Below are positions 10,378-18,539 of a stretch of 64,000 nucleotides of DNA, piece after piece. Location of the stretch: the NCBI RefSeq assembly GCF_014219065.1, contig NZ_JACLGO010000010.1:97065-161064 (forward strand). Reading direction: 5' to 3'. The notes beneath the pieces were generated by a model that did not search any database, was not told the DNA's origin, and was given only the letters and a program-made list of their open reading frames with translations. Each line of letters starts with the position of its first letter. Position 1 is the first letter of the stretch. Both the position numbers and the translations under genes were made by a program. The stretch is from Halopseudomonas xiamenensis. GTDB lineage: Bacteria; Pseudomonadota; Gammaproteobacteria; Pseudomonadales; Pseudomonadaceae.

Positions 10378-11141
10378 GCCTGCTCTCCCTCGCTCAGAGC
10401 TACCCATTCACGGCGCGGTGCGAACTGCCAGCGAGTACGTGACAGCGGCTGGTCGTGGCGCACCGCTTCGAAGCTGGGTTGCAGACCTGCTTCCATACCG
10501 TCCTCCCAGTAGTAGCGCACCTGTTTTATGCGGAACGCCTGGCGATCCTGTCGATTTGGCCAGCTCTGCTGCGGCTGGTGCTTATCCAGCAACCCCAGCA
10601 ATGAGGGCCATGTCATGTCATCCAGCGCCTCACGCAGAGTGGTGGTTGCCGCGCGTTGCGGTAATAACGGCAAGGCCAGTGGACAGGATTTGCGTCCCAG
10701 GTAGAGGGGAAAGTGCGGTTGGCGCAGTGCCTGCGCCAGCGTGTCCAGATCGGCAGGCGCCTCCGGCAAGGCTTCCACTGCCACCAGCGCCAGACTGTCG
10801 CAACGGTATTCCCGCGCAGAAAGGATGGTGTCTACCTTGGCTGCCGCCAGTTCCTGGCGGCGCGAGCGGAACTGGAACTTGCGCGGTGCAACGCCTACCT
10901 GAATCGTATGGTAGTCACGCAACGGTGAGCCTGTGCTCTCCAGCTTGATACCGAAGCGATAGCCAGCGGTCAGCGCTCTCTGACCAGACTCATCGTCTCG
11001 TGTGATGCCCAGTGTGGCACCCAGCAGCCCCAGCAGCGCAGAGCGAGAAGGGTGTGCCGCCGAGTGCCGCAATTCGCCCACCGCGATCTCGCCCCAGCTG
11101 GCCAGCGGCCCGTAGAGGCGCAGCAGCAGATAGTCTGTCAT
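10374..11141 (-). CDS. cas5e: Cascade subunit Cas5e (CasD)
   Basis: 255 aa. Cas5e caps the 5' handle of the crRNA in Cascade. The N-terminal signature LLLRLYGPLASWGEIAVGE and the following HPSRSALLGLLGATLGI are diagnostic. It lies 2 bp downstream of cas7e and overlaps cas6e by 4 bp, continuing the tightly packed operon. Confidence 0.95.
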   Translation of the reverse strand: MTDYLLLRLYGPLASWGEIAVGELRHSAAHPSRSALLGLLGATLGITRDDESGQRALTAGYRFGIKLESTGSPLRDYHTIQVGVAPRKFQFRSRRQELAAAKVDTILSAREYRCDSLALVAVEALPEAPADLDTLAQALRQPHFPLYLGRKSCPLALPLLPQRAATTTLREALDDMTWPSLLGLLDKHQPQQSWPNRQDRQAFRIKQVRYYWEDGMEAGLQPSFEAVRHDQPLSRTRWQFAPRREWVALSEGEQA

Positions 11142-11143
11142 GG

Positions 11144-12178
11144 CTACTCCTGAGCAACGAAGTCAAGCAACTCGGCCAGCGAGCCTTCGCCCGTAAGCAC
11201 ATTGAACTGGTTTCGGCTGTCGGCACAGGCGCCGTAAACCTTGTCCATGTTGTCGCGTACCTGCTCCAGCACCTGTACCGCAGCATGGGCATAATCATCA
11301 CCGGTGACCGGCTTGACGAAGGCCAGGGAAAGCGACCGGGGTTGCTGTGAACCCTTTTCCGCCAATGCATAGTGGGCATAGGCGCGGCTGGCGAAGCTGT
11401 TCTGCTTGCCGCTGGGGCCGACGGTCAGTGCGGCCTGCATGAGCGCGCGCAGTGCCTTTTGCGTGAGGGCTTCGTCGTCACCCAGATTCTGCTTCAACAG
11501 GTCACGGTCGATGCACAGGTACTGGTAGAACACGGCGGCGGCGAAGCCGGACTCACCAATATGAGCGGCGCCGGGATCGTCGCGGTTGAGATCATCGACT
11601 GCGGTGAAGTAGTCATCTTCGATGGCAGAAGCATGTACGCCCAGGGCATGGGCTACCTGTACTGCGGCCTCGCCGTTGAATTGCGTCTTGGAGGCCAGCA
11701 TGCGCCCGAACATGGCAATATCCACTGCCGTCTGGGTGTGCAGCAGACTGTCCAGCTCTTCATCGGTAGGGGCGCGCTTTTCCTGGGCCAGCGTGGCAAC
11801 CAGCGCATCCAGAGTAGCTCGCTCCTGCGGTGCAATATGCACCAATTGCTCGATTTCCAGCGGATTGTCCTTCTTCGCTGCGCCGTAGACTCTGGCGATC
11901 TGCCCGGCCCAGTCCCTAGCCTGCTTTTCAGCGATGCCCGCAGTGGTCAGGGCATCGAACACTTCGACACCCAGACGCTTGGTGCGTGTGCCGATGTTGC
12001 CGGCCAGCTCCTGCTGGAACAGCTCCGATGTGCGCCAGGCACGCTTGAGGCTTTGCGAGGATACCCGCAGACGTTCGATACCTCCCATGCGCGCGGTCTT
12101 GGGGTTACCCAGGTCGTCGCGGTTGAGGTTGGCGGGCGGGTAGGAAATCAGCATATGCAGCTGGACGAAACGAGTCAT
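11144..12178 (-). CDS. cas7e: Cascade backbone subunit Cas7e (CasC/Cse4)
   Basis: 344 aa. Cas7e polymerises along the crRNA spacer to form the Cascade backbone (six copies in E. coli). The N-terminus FVQLHMLISYPPANLNRDD and GGIERLRVSSQSLKRAWR are hallmark sequences. The start overlaps the cas11 stop in an ATGA. Confidence 0.96.
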   Translation of the reverse strand: MTRFVQLHMLISYPPANLNRDDLGNPKTARMGGIERLRVSSQSLKRAWRTSELFQQELAGNIGTRTKRLGVEVFDALTTAGIAEKQARDWAGQIARVYGAAKKDNPLEIEQLVHIAPQERATLDALVATLAQEKRAPTDEELDSLLHTQTAVDIAMFGRMLASKTQFNGEAAVQVAHALGVHASAIEDDYFTAVDDLNRDDPGAAHIGESGFAAAVFYQYLCIDRDLLKQNLGDDEALTQKALRALMQAALTVGPSGKQNSFASRAYAHYALAEKGSQQPRSLSLAFVKPVTGDDYAHAAVQVLEQVRDNMDKVYGACADSRNQFNVLTGEGSLAELLDFVAQE

Positions 12179-12816
12179 GCGGTCAACTCCTTGTTGGATA
12201 CGGGTTCCACGGCTGCTGCCTGCTCCCGCTTGCTTAGGTAATAATCACAGGCCCAGTGAAACTTGATGCCATCACTGGCGCGAAGGGCGGATTGCCCGAG
12301 TTCCATTTGCCAGTTCAACAGGTCGTCGGCCAGCCGCGCTACATCCGCCGAGCCCTCGGCCAGTTGAACTGCGCGCCGCCAATGACGGAACAGGTCATGC
12401 AGAGTAGAGCTGCGTTGCATGGTCTTGAAGCGCAGCTCGCTCATCCTGGGGCGCTCATTGTCCGCGCCGTGGCCAAGATGCCAGGCTAGGCTTTTATTGT
12501 CCTGCGCATCGCTCTTAATGGTAGCCAGCACACCCGCCACCCACGCCACTCGTTCATAGCTGATGGGCTGGTCGGACAGAAAGCCTGCATTATCGTCCAG
12601 CGCAATCAGGCGCTCGGCCAGCAACAGGGTGGCGGCCTGACTCAGCAGTTCCTCGGCATCCTTGCAGCGACGCAGCTGGGCCCGCTCGCCGCGACCCATT
12701 GCCCAGAGTCCGCCGGGTAAAGGCGGATCTTCGGCCTGGCGTGGTTGCAAGGCTCGCCACCAATCGCGTACCCAGCGTTGCTGAGCGTCGTTCAGTTTGA
12801 GTCTTCTGGGTTTCAT
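12175..12816 (-). CDS. cas11: Cascade small subunit Cas11e (CasB/Cse2)
   Basis: 213 aa. The start at 12816 overlaps the cas8e stop (ATGA); a longer frame upstream lies wholly inside cas8e. Cse2 dimers form the belly of Cascade and stabilise the R-loop. The protein is helical and Arg/Trp-rich (WVRDWWRALQPR, LRFKTMQRSSTLHDLFRHWRR), consistent with family length and composition. The operon position between cas8e and cas7e is decisive. Confidence 0.92.
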   Translation of the reverse strand: MKPRRLKLNDAQQRWVRDWWRALQPRQAEDPPLPGGLWAMGRGERAQLRRCKDAEELLSQAATLLLAERLIALDDNAGFLSDQPISYERVAWVAGVLATIKSDAQDNKSLAWHLGHGADNERPRMSELRFKTMQRSSTLHDLFRHWRRAVQLAEGSADVARLADDLLNWQMELGQSALRASDGIKFHWACDYYLSKREQAAAVEPVSNKELTA

Positions 12817-14366
12817 GCCGGCTCCTTGTGATGGCGATTTACAACTTCCCACAACGGCTTCAACGTCTTGCCGCTGTTGAGGTCCCTGGTTAACGCTGCC
12901 CTGGCCTTGATCACGCGCTGCATGTCCTGATGCTCGAATGGACTGCTCAATACCCAATGATCAAAGAGATCCAGCATCAGCCGACGTGTTTCCAGAAGCC
13001 AGCGGCGGTAGATAGGGGCCAGTTTTGCCTTGCTGTCGAAATCCAGCACGGCCAATTCATCCAGCAGTCGATAGAAAATGGCTTCCGAACCTTGCCAGAA
13101 GCTCTGTGGGACTGCGGGTTCATTACCGGCATCACCGGGACGGCGGAACCAGGCGGCCTTGACTTGTCTGTGTAATGTGCTCGCCATCTCCTCGGCGGAG
13201 TCGAGCAACTGTTTTACGGTCTTGGTGAAAGGGCGGAGCACATCAGATTCGATGACATGCACCGGCAGGGTGCTGTCGTACCAGCAAAGGGACTTCATGT
13301 TCGACATCGAAAATCCGAAGCACCATAGCCGCGCCTGCGGGCTGCGCACCTTGGTTGTGAAGTGGGACACCACCTTGGCGGCGTCAGGCTGGTGGGTGTC
13401 GTTGCCCAATACCAACCCCAGCCAGTCTCGATAGCCGCGACCGGCTTGGTGCCCCTTGCTGGATATGGGCGGTTTTTCACCCTTGGCGTCCAGGCTATAG
13501 GGCGTCAGCGGATGTACCCAGGTGCCGGTATAGTTGGTGCCGCCATGGCGAGTGCGGTAGTGGCGAATCAAGCGTACGTTCGTCGCGGCGCAGACAGCGC
13601 ATGGGCCCTGATCCACAGTCGAAGCATCCAGTCGGATACGACGGGGCATGCTCCAGTAGGCTTGTAACGGATGCACGGATTCTGGCGGAGTGTCCTGCCC
13701 GCTCTTGTCGTCGCTGGTGCGGGTGGGTGCCAACCAGGGCAGCACGTCGCTCAACTCTTTCACCGGCGGATGGTCAAGGGCGTCCAGTGGTATCACATTG
13801 AGCCAGAGTTTCTGCCACAAGGTCGCGTTTTCATCGGCAGGCAGCAGTAGGGTGGTCAGCGGGCCGCCGCCACGCAGCGAGGTGCGAACGCCACGCCCGC
13901 CGGAAGGCGCATTGATCTGCAGAGTGAGCAGCGCCTGGGTGAAGCAGGCTTCGCACAGTCCATGATCTGATGCCGGCTTGTTGAAATAACGGTTGCTGGA
14001 GGAGCCGGCGTCGATTAACAGCTCCAGTACCGGTAGCTGGTTGACTTCATCCGGCAGCGCCAGATCCTGCATGAAGGCAGGGCCGTCGTTTTCCAGCAGA
14101 AATGCATGTTTGAAGGGTTCGAAGGCTGCCTGCAGTTCCTCATGGGTTGGTGGCCTGTTGTAGCGGTCTCGCCACTCCTTCACATCCCGTGGGGCGTAAG
14201 CGATTTGCAGCAGGCCGATCAGGAACTGATAGAGCGCGCCGCGAAAGTCCGGGCGGGGCGAGTAGATATCCAGCCAATTGGCATCACCTAGCTCCGCTAC
14301 TGATACTGCACCTTGGCCACCACGACTGCAGATCCCTTGCAACCAACGCTCTGCTGTTAAGTTCAT
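12813..14366 (-). CDS. cas8e: Cascade large subunit Cas8e (CasA/Cse1)
   Basis: 517 aa. Cse1 recognises the PAM and recruits Cas3. Family features are the N-terminal ANWLDIYSPRPDFRGALYQFL, NDGPAFMQDL and the two CxxC pairs (CEAC near residue 138 and CAVC near 260) that can bind zinc. The ATG is preceded by AGGG nine bases upstream. It is the first gene of the Cascade operon, after a 394-bp gap from cas3 that contains a possible promoter and CRISPR-like hairpin. Confidence 0.95.
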   Translation of the reverse strand: MNLTAERWLQGICSRGGQGAVSVAELGDANWLDIYSPRPDFRGALYQFLIGLLQIAYAPRDVKEWRDRYNRPPTHEELQAAFEPFKHAFLLENDGPAFMQDLALPDEVNQLPVLELLIDAGSSSNRYFNKPASDHGLCEACFTQALLTLQINAPSGGRGVRTSLRGGGPLTTLLLPADENATLWQKLWLNVIPLDALDHPPVKELSDVLPWLAPTRTSDDKSGQDTPPESVHPLQAYWSMPRRIRLDASTVDQGPCAVCAATNVRLIRHYRTRHGGTNYTGTWVHPLTPYSLDAKGEKPPISSKGHQAGRGYRDWLGLVLGNDTHQPDAAKVVSHFTTKVRSPQARLWCFGFSMSNMKSLCWYDSTLPVHVIESDVLRPFTKTVKQLLDSAEEMASTLHRQVKAAWFRRPGDAGNEPAVPQSFWQGSEAIFYRLLDELAVLDFDSKAKLAPIYRRWLLETRRLMLDLFDHWVLSSPFEHQDMQRVIKARAALTRDLNSGKTLKPLWEVVNRHHKEPA

Positions 14367-14442
14367 ATCTAATCCCTGTCAATGCTGATGGTCAGCCTAA
14401 ATCTCTTTATCGTGGTGATAAATCCCCACAACAGAAGTGCCC

Positions 14443-14517
14443 CTACAAAAAAGCTAACAGGCCAAGTTCTGCGCCTCCTGCCTCAGAAATCCCAAGTCCA
14501 GCTATAAAAGCTCGCAT
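14443..14517 (-). CDS. Candidate 24-aa hydrophobic peptide ORF in the cas8e leader
   Basis: ATG at 14517 with GGAGGAG six bases upstream, the best Shine-Dalgarno in the whole gap. The peptide begins MRAFIAGLGISEAGG and ends LGLLAFL: hydrophobic, glycine-rich, and 77 bp ahead of cas8e. It could be a leader peptide, a small toxin, or chance. No homologue is recognised. Its place beside a CRISPR-like element recalls CreTA toxin-antitoxin RNA modules that guard some type I cas operons, but that link is inference. Confidence 0.3.
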   Translation of the reverse strand: MRAFIAGLGISEAGGAELGLLAFL

Positions 14518-14580
14518 GCCCGTCTCCTCCAAATCCTGCAATGTTGGAGGAAGTAAAACATTGAGAGGTATTTTTTTCAA

Positions 14581-14620
14581 GGCTTGTTAGCTTTTTGAAA
14601 TTTATTGTGAGGAACAAGCC
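14581..14620. repeat. 8-bp inverted repeat in the cas8e leader
   Basis: GGCTTGTT at 14581-14588 pairs with AACAAGCC at 14613-14620 around a 24-nt AT-rich loop. It would fold in the leader transcript of the Cascade operon, upstream of the candidate tiny ORF. No T-run makes a clear terminator. Confidence 0.5.
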
Positions 14621-14698
14621 CTTCACTTCAGATATCATTCTCCTAGCCACTTCCTTTCCTACAAGAGAGGATGAACCGGCTTGCTAGCTGTTCTAAGC

Positions 14699-14727
14699 AT
14701 GTTCCCCGCCTTTGCGGGGATTAGTTT
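14699..14727 (+). repeat. Solitary degenerate CRISPR-repeat-like hairpin
   Basis: Aligned with the array repeat (crRNA orientation, plus strand here) it matches at 21 of 29 positions and keeps the stem CCCCGC/GCGGGG with loop CTTT in place of ACCT, and the flanks TGTT and GGATTA. The array repeat reads on the opposite strand. It lies about 7 kb from the array and has no second repeat. It overlaps the -10 and likely start site of a minus-strand promoter. Possibilities are a crRNA-like regulatory RNA, an operator, or a hairpin ending plus-strand transcription. Confidence 0.7.
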
Positions 14728-14748
14728 TATTGGAATGAGAGGTGTCAA
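14720..14748 (-). promoter_or_regulatory. Candidate sigma-70 promoter for the Cascade operon
   Basis: A perfect TTGACA (-35) lies at 14743-14748 on the minus strand, then 17 bp, then ACTAAT (four of six to TATAAT) at 14720-14725. It points towards cas8e. The -10 overlaps the CRISPR-like hairpin, so a factor binding that hairpin could block the promoter. Confidence 0.5.
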
Positions 14749-14763
14749 AAATAGCGCCTCTCA
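14736..14763. repeat. Inverted repeat over the cas3 stop codon
   Basis: TGAGAGGTG (14736-14744) pairs with CGCCTCTCA (14755-14763) over nine positions with one G-T wobble, loop 10 nt. It includes the cas3 stop codon and the -35 of the promoter candidate. It may help end cas3 transcription, though no T-run follows directly. Confidence 0.5.
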
Positions 14764-17490
14764 CCAACTCAGCCCGCTGCGCTGGTCATAACGCATCTCC
14801 AGAACCCTTCCCCGTTCATCTTGCACTTTCGCCAGCAATGCACCTTCTTTCTCCAACAACGGCAGAATGAATGCTGGCTCTTCCAGCAGTCGCCAACCGC
14901 TGCGCAGTTGCTGCAAAGCACTGTCGAATCGTTGTTGCCAATCCGGGGCCAGTGACTGGGCGTAGCCTGTGTGAATGCGCACTGCTGACTGCTCCCAGCA
15001 ATAGGCGCCTTCATTGCGTAATGGCTGCAGTTCGCCGTCGCGCCATAGCGCCAGGTACAGGGTCAGCGTTTCATCGCCAAGCCGAGTCGGTACCTGATGC
15101 TCTTCATACCAGCGATCGCTGCTGTCAATGCAATAGCCCTTGTTCAGTTTCAGCGCATTGAAATGCGCCTGGCTTTTCATCGCCATGTCCTTGCCGGCCT
15201 GATCCTGGCTGGCCTTGCTCAAGGCGTCGGGCACTTCTTCGGCCTGTTCGCCATACACTGCTTCGACCAGTTCGCGCACGGCACCGGGTTGTCCCGCTTC
15301 GCCGGGAGTGATGATGCAGCCGGCGTGCAGCAGTGCGCGAGCACCCCGCCAGAGCGCACCGGCATCCGGGTAGACGAAGCAACCCTTGGGAAACATCGCT
15401 GCATACCAGTCTGCCTTGGCGTCGGCAACTGGCTCCGGTGTCAGCAGGCAGAGTACCGGGGCCGGGCGTTGCTCGACGCCGTCTGCAGCCGGGTTGCCAT
15501 CGGCCTGTCTGGCATGGCGTTGCAGGCGCCCGGCGCGCTGGATCAGCAGGTCGATGGGGGCCAGATCGGACACCATCAGATCCACATCGAAGTCCAGGCT
15601 CTGTTCCAGGACTTGCGTGCCGACCAACACCCGTCCGGCCCGTTCGGCACCGGTGGAATGCTTGCCGAACCGTGCCAGCACCTCGGCCTCGATATCCAGA
15701 CGGTCGCCCATGGCATAACGGCTATGGAACAGCTGCAGGTGTTCGGGTGGCAGATGCTCGGATAGCAAACGGTGGGCGCGGCGGGCGTCTGCCACCGTGT
15801 TGCGAATCCAGGCAACGCAGCGCCCGGCGCGGGCCTGCTCCGTGATCATCTCCAGTACGGCGGCTTCTTCATGCAGTGCCTGTACCTGCACTTTGCGCCG
15901 CACCTGTGGGCGGGTGGCGCAGGCATGCGCAACCAGCTCGCGACCAGCCCGTACCGCGAGGGGATAGCGTGCATCTGCGAGTCCTTCTCCGTCGTCGGTA
16001 TTCAGGCCGAAACGGTAGGCGGCCAACAATCTGTCACGTGCCAGCAGCGGCAGGGTGGCCGACAGCAGGATGACGCTGCCGCCCTGCCGTGCATGGGCCG
16101 TCAGCAGGGTTTCCAGCAGGGACATCATATAGGCGTCATAGGCGTGCACTTCGTCCACCAGCAGCACTTTGCCCGCAAGGCCGAGCAGGCGTAATGACTG
16201 GTGCCGGGCCGGTAGTACTGCCAGCAGGGCCTGGTCCAGCGTGCCGACACCGACTTCGGCCAGCAGCGCCTTCTTGCGGTTGTCAGCGAGCCAGGCGTTG
16301 CATTGGGCACTGGCCGAGCCTTCACCGGGCTGATAGGTGTGATCGCTGGGCTGTTCTTGCAGAATGCTCTGGCGAAAACCATCTACCAGTTGCCGCGCGC
16401 CATGGGCGAGAATCAGCGACGGTTGCGCATCGCTTGCATACAGGCGTTGGTAGACGCTGCCGACGCGCTGATACATCTGGTTTGCAGTAGCCATGCTTGG
16501 GAGGGCGAAGTACAGCCCTTGTGCCCGCCCTGCCTGCATAAGGCGCTGGGTCAGGATCAGAGCTGCCTCGGTCTTGCCAGCGCCTGTTACGTCCTCCAGC
16601 AAGAACAGCTGGGGCCCGCTTTCCAGCTCCACCGTCGCCGCGTACTGCTGCAGGGGAGTTGGTTCACGCAGGTAGTCGAACAGGGCCAGGGGAGCAGGCC
16701 ATTCACGCACTCCCTGCCCATGCAGACCTGCCATCGAGATGGCCTGAGTAGCCTGCGCCTGTGCATATGTCCAATACTTCGCAAGTGATCCCGGCTCGGC
16801 CCGATAGGGAAAGAACGCCTGGTTGGAGCCCAGCCAGTCCGCCAGTACCGACAGCCCCGCCAATCGCCATGTATGGCGTTTCAGGGCGACCAGATGTTCC
16901 CGGCCCGGCAGCGGAATATCTGTGGGTAACAGCAACTCTGCGATGTCAGCCATGAAGGATCGTGCGGCCCGGCGATCCGCTCGCAGAAAAAACTCGCCAG
17001 CGTCCTGGGCTATCAGCCCGCCGCCTTCGTGTTCTTGTGGTGGCTTGCCATGATGGCCGACCACGCTGCGCACCCAGACACTCCAGAATTCGCTGGCACA
17101 ATCCGGCAGAAAGTCAGCTTGCATACTGTCAACGGCTTCTTCACGCCAGAACATCCACCCCAGGGTGTCATGCCGCTGGGTATAAGGTTTGTCCTCATCT
17201 GCCGGGACAAGGTCGGGTGACAGATCAGGTACCAGCCCCTGAAAGGCGCGGGCGAACTTGCCCAAGTCATGCAATGCCAGAAAAAAGACGAACAGGTGTT
17301 CGACGATTGCGGGAGGCCAGTCCAGTTCCTCGGCAAGGGAGTTCAGCGAAAACTGTGGCAAATCCAGCAAGGCACGCCCACAGGCTGATACGTCAAGAGA
17401 GTGGTAGGGCAGGAGATGGAACAAGTCCATGCCCTCATTGGCAGGAGACGCTTTACCCCAGTAGCGAAAATATGGATGCTCATCCAGCAT
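14761..17490 (-). CDS. cas3: CRISPR-associated helicase/nuclease Cas3
   Basis: 909 aa when started at the ATG at 17490, which has AGGAG nine bases upstream. Cas3 is recruited by Cascade to unwind and degrade target DNA. The N-terminal HD nuclease is seen as LALHDLGKFARAF (H74/D75) and GHHGKPP. The SF2 helicase has Walker A GAGKTEAAL (about 305), DEVHAYDAYM (about 445), LLSATLP and the motif VI region LIQRAGRLQRH. The gene is full-length and intact. It is separated from cas8e by 394 bp, so it may be transcribed separately; it is divergent from aguB. Confidence 0.96.
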   Translation of the reverse strand: MLDEHPYFRYWGKASPANEGMDLFHLLPYHSLDVSACGRALLDLPQFSLNSLAEELDWPPAIVEHLFVFFLALHDLGKFARAFQGLVPDLSPDLVPADEDKPYTQRHDTLGWMFWREEAVDSMQADFLPDCASEFWSVWVRSVVGHHGKPPQEHEGGGLIAQDAGEFFLRADRRAARSFMADIAELLLPTDIPLPGREHLVALKRHTWRLAGLSVLADWLGSNQAFFPYRAEPGSLAKYWTYAQAQATQAISMAGLHGQGVREWPAPLALFDYLREPTPLQQYAATVELESGPQLFLLEDVTGAGKTEAALILTQRLMQAGRAQGLYFALPSMATANQMYQRVGSVYQRLYASDAQPSLILAHGARQLVDGFRQSILQEQPSDHTYQPGEGSASAQCNAWLADNRKKALLAEVGVGTLDQALLAVLPARHQSLRLLGLAGKVLLVDEVHAYDAYMMSLLETLLTAHARQGGSVILLSATLPLLARDRLLAAYRFGLNTDDGEGLADARYPLAVRAGRELVAHACATRPQVRRKVQVQALHEEAAVLEMITEQARAGRCVAWIRNTVADARRAHRLLSEHLPPEHLQLFHSRYAMGDRLDIEAEVLARFGKHSTGAERAGRVLVGTQVLEQSLDFDVDLMVSDLAPIDLLIQRAGRLQRHARQADGNPAADGVEQRPAPVLCLLTPEPVADAKADWYAAMFPKGCFVYPDAGALWRGARALLHAGCIITPGEAGQPGAVRELVEAVYGEQAEEVPDALSKASQDQAGKDMAMKSQAHFNALKLNKGYCIDSSDRWYEEHQVPTRLGDETLTLYLALWRDGELQPLRNEGAYCWEQSAVRIHTGYAQSLAPDWQQRFDSALQQLRSGWRLLEEPAFILPLLEKEGALLAKVQDERGRVLEMRYDQRSGLSW

Positions 17491-17615
17491 GGTCCACTCT
17501 CCTGTCAGGCCATCAGTGATATTGCATGGTGCCACTATTAGCATGGATGTGCTGCGCTTTCATACCACAGTATCCCGCAGTTCTAACTTAAGGTGTTCCG
17601 CTGTAATTGCCGCTA

Positions 17616-17641
17616 TGGGTTATGCTCTACCCCATAACCCA
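17616..17641. promoter_or_regulatory. Inverted repeat upstream of aguB
   Basis: TGGGTTATG at 17616-17624 and CATAACCCA at 17633-17641 form perfect 9-bp arms around an 8-bp spacer, ending 16 bp before the aguB start. Its size and symmetry fit a dimeric repressor operator; in Pseudomonas the aguBA genes are controlled by the TetR-type AguR, but aguR is not in this window. A hairpin close to the ribosome-binding site is the alternative. Confidence 0.5.
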
Positions 17642-17657
17642 CCCACCGGAGAAAGCC

Positions 17658-18536
17658 ATGTCCCGCCTCGTTACCGTCGCCGCCACCCAGATGAGCTGCA
17701 GTTGGGACCGTCAGGCCAATATCGCCAGGGCTGAACAGCTGGTGCGTCAGGCCGCTGCACAGGGAGCGCAGATCATCCTGATCCAGGAGCTGTTCGAGAC
17801 GCCGTACTTCTGTCAGAAGCCCAACCCGGAATATCTGCAGCTGGCCACCACGGTGGAGGACAACCCGGCCATTGCGCACTTCCAGAAGATCGCCCGGGAG
17901 TTGCAGGTGGTATTGCCGATCAGTTTCTTCGAGCTGGCCGGGCGGGCGCGCTTCAACAGCATCGCCATCATCGATGCCGATGGGCGCAATCTGGGGGTGT
18001 ACCGCAAGAGCCATATCCCGGACGGCCCCGGTTATCACGAGAAATACTATTTCAATCCCGGCGATACCGGTTTCAAGGTGTGGAAGACCCGCTACGCGAC
18101 CATCGGCGTGGCGATCTGCTGGGACCAGTGGTTCCCCGAGTCCGCCCGTTCCATGGCGCTGCAGGGGGCGGAAATCCTGTTCTATCCCACGGCCATCGGC
18201 AGCGAGCCGCATGATGCCTCGATCACCTCCAAGGATCACTGGCAGCGGGTGCAGCAGGGCCATGCCGGGGCCAACCTGATGCCGCTGGTGGCCAGCAACC
18301 GGGTCGGTCGTGAGGAGCAGGATGGTTATGACATCACCTTCTACGGTGCATCCTTCATTGCCGACCAGTTCGGCGAGAAGGTGCAGGAGGCCAATGCCAC
18401 GGATGAGACCGTGCTGGTGCAGCAGTTCGACCTGGATCAGTTGGAACATATCCGCGCCGCCTGGGGGGTGTTCCGCGATCGTCGGCCGAATCTGTATGGC
18501 CCACTGAAAACCCTGGATGGTTCGCTGGAGTCCTGA
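17658..18536 (+). CDS. aguB: N-carbamoylputrescine amidase
   Basis: 292 aa, start ATG at 17658 after CCGGAGAAAGCC. The enzyme, a nitrilase-superfamily member, hydrolyses N-carbamoylputrescine to putrescine, CO2 and ammonia, the last step from agmatine. The catalytic Glu-Lys-Cys set is visible: E in LIQELFETPYFCQ, K in YRKSHIPDGPGY and C in GVAICWDQWFPE. AguA, which makes its substrate, is encoded 3 bp downstream. Confidence 0.96.
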   Translation: MSRLVTVAATQMSCSWDRQANIARAEQLVRQAAAQGAQIILIQELFETPYFCQKPNPEYLQLATTVEDNPAIAHFQKIARELQVVLPISFFELAGRARFNSIAIIDADGRNLGVYRKSHIPDGPGYHEKYYFNPGDTGFKVWKTRYATIGVAICWDQWFPESARSMALQGAEILFYPTAIGSEPHDASITSKDHWQRVQQGHAGANLMPLVASNRVGREEQDGYDITFYGASFIADQFGEKVQEANATDETVLVQQFDLDQLEHIRAAWGVFRDRRPNLYGPLKTLDGSLES

Positions 18537-18539
18537 TTC

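Larger units (their letters stand above)
14367..14760. other. 394-bp cas3-cas8e intergenic region with regulatory-looking structure
   Basis: AT-rich compared with its neighbours. Reading from cas3 towards cas8e on the minus strand, it holds an inverted repeat over the cas3 stop, a TTGACA-N17-ACTAAT promoter candidate, a solitary CRISPR-repeat-like hairpin, a second inverted repeat (14581-14620) and a tiny ORF with a strong ribosome-binding site. A 51-codon frame on the minus strand (14483-14638) is also open but weakly supported. The 5' leader of the Cascade operon would be over 300 nt. Confidence 0.6.

Noticed and set aside
14147..14590. 147-codon plus-strand frame across the cas8e start and the gap
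   Set aside because: Mostly antisense to cas8e and without a good ribosome-binding site.
14602..14620. Possible target of the solitary-repeat pseudo-spacer (TATTG seed match)
   Set aside because: Only the first five bases match in a row and the flanking bases (ATT) are not a usual I-E PAM; probably chance.
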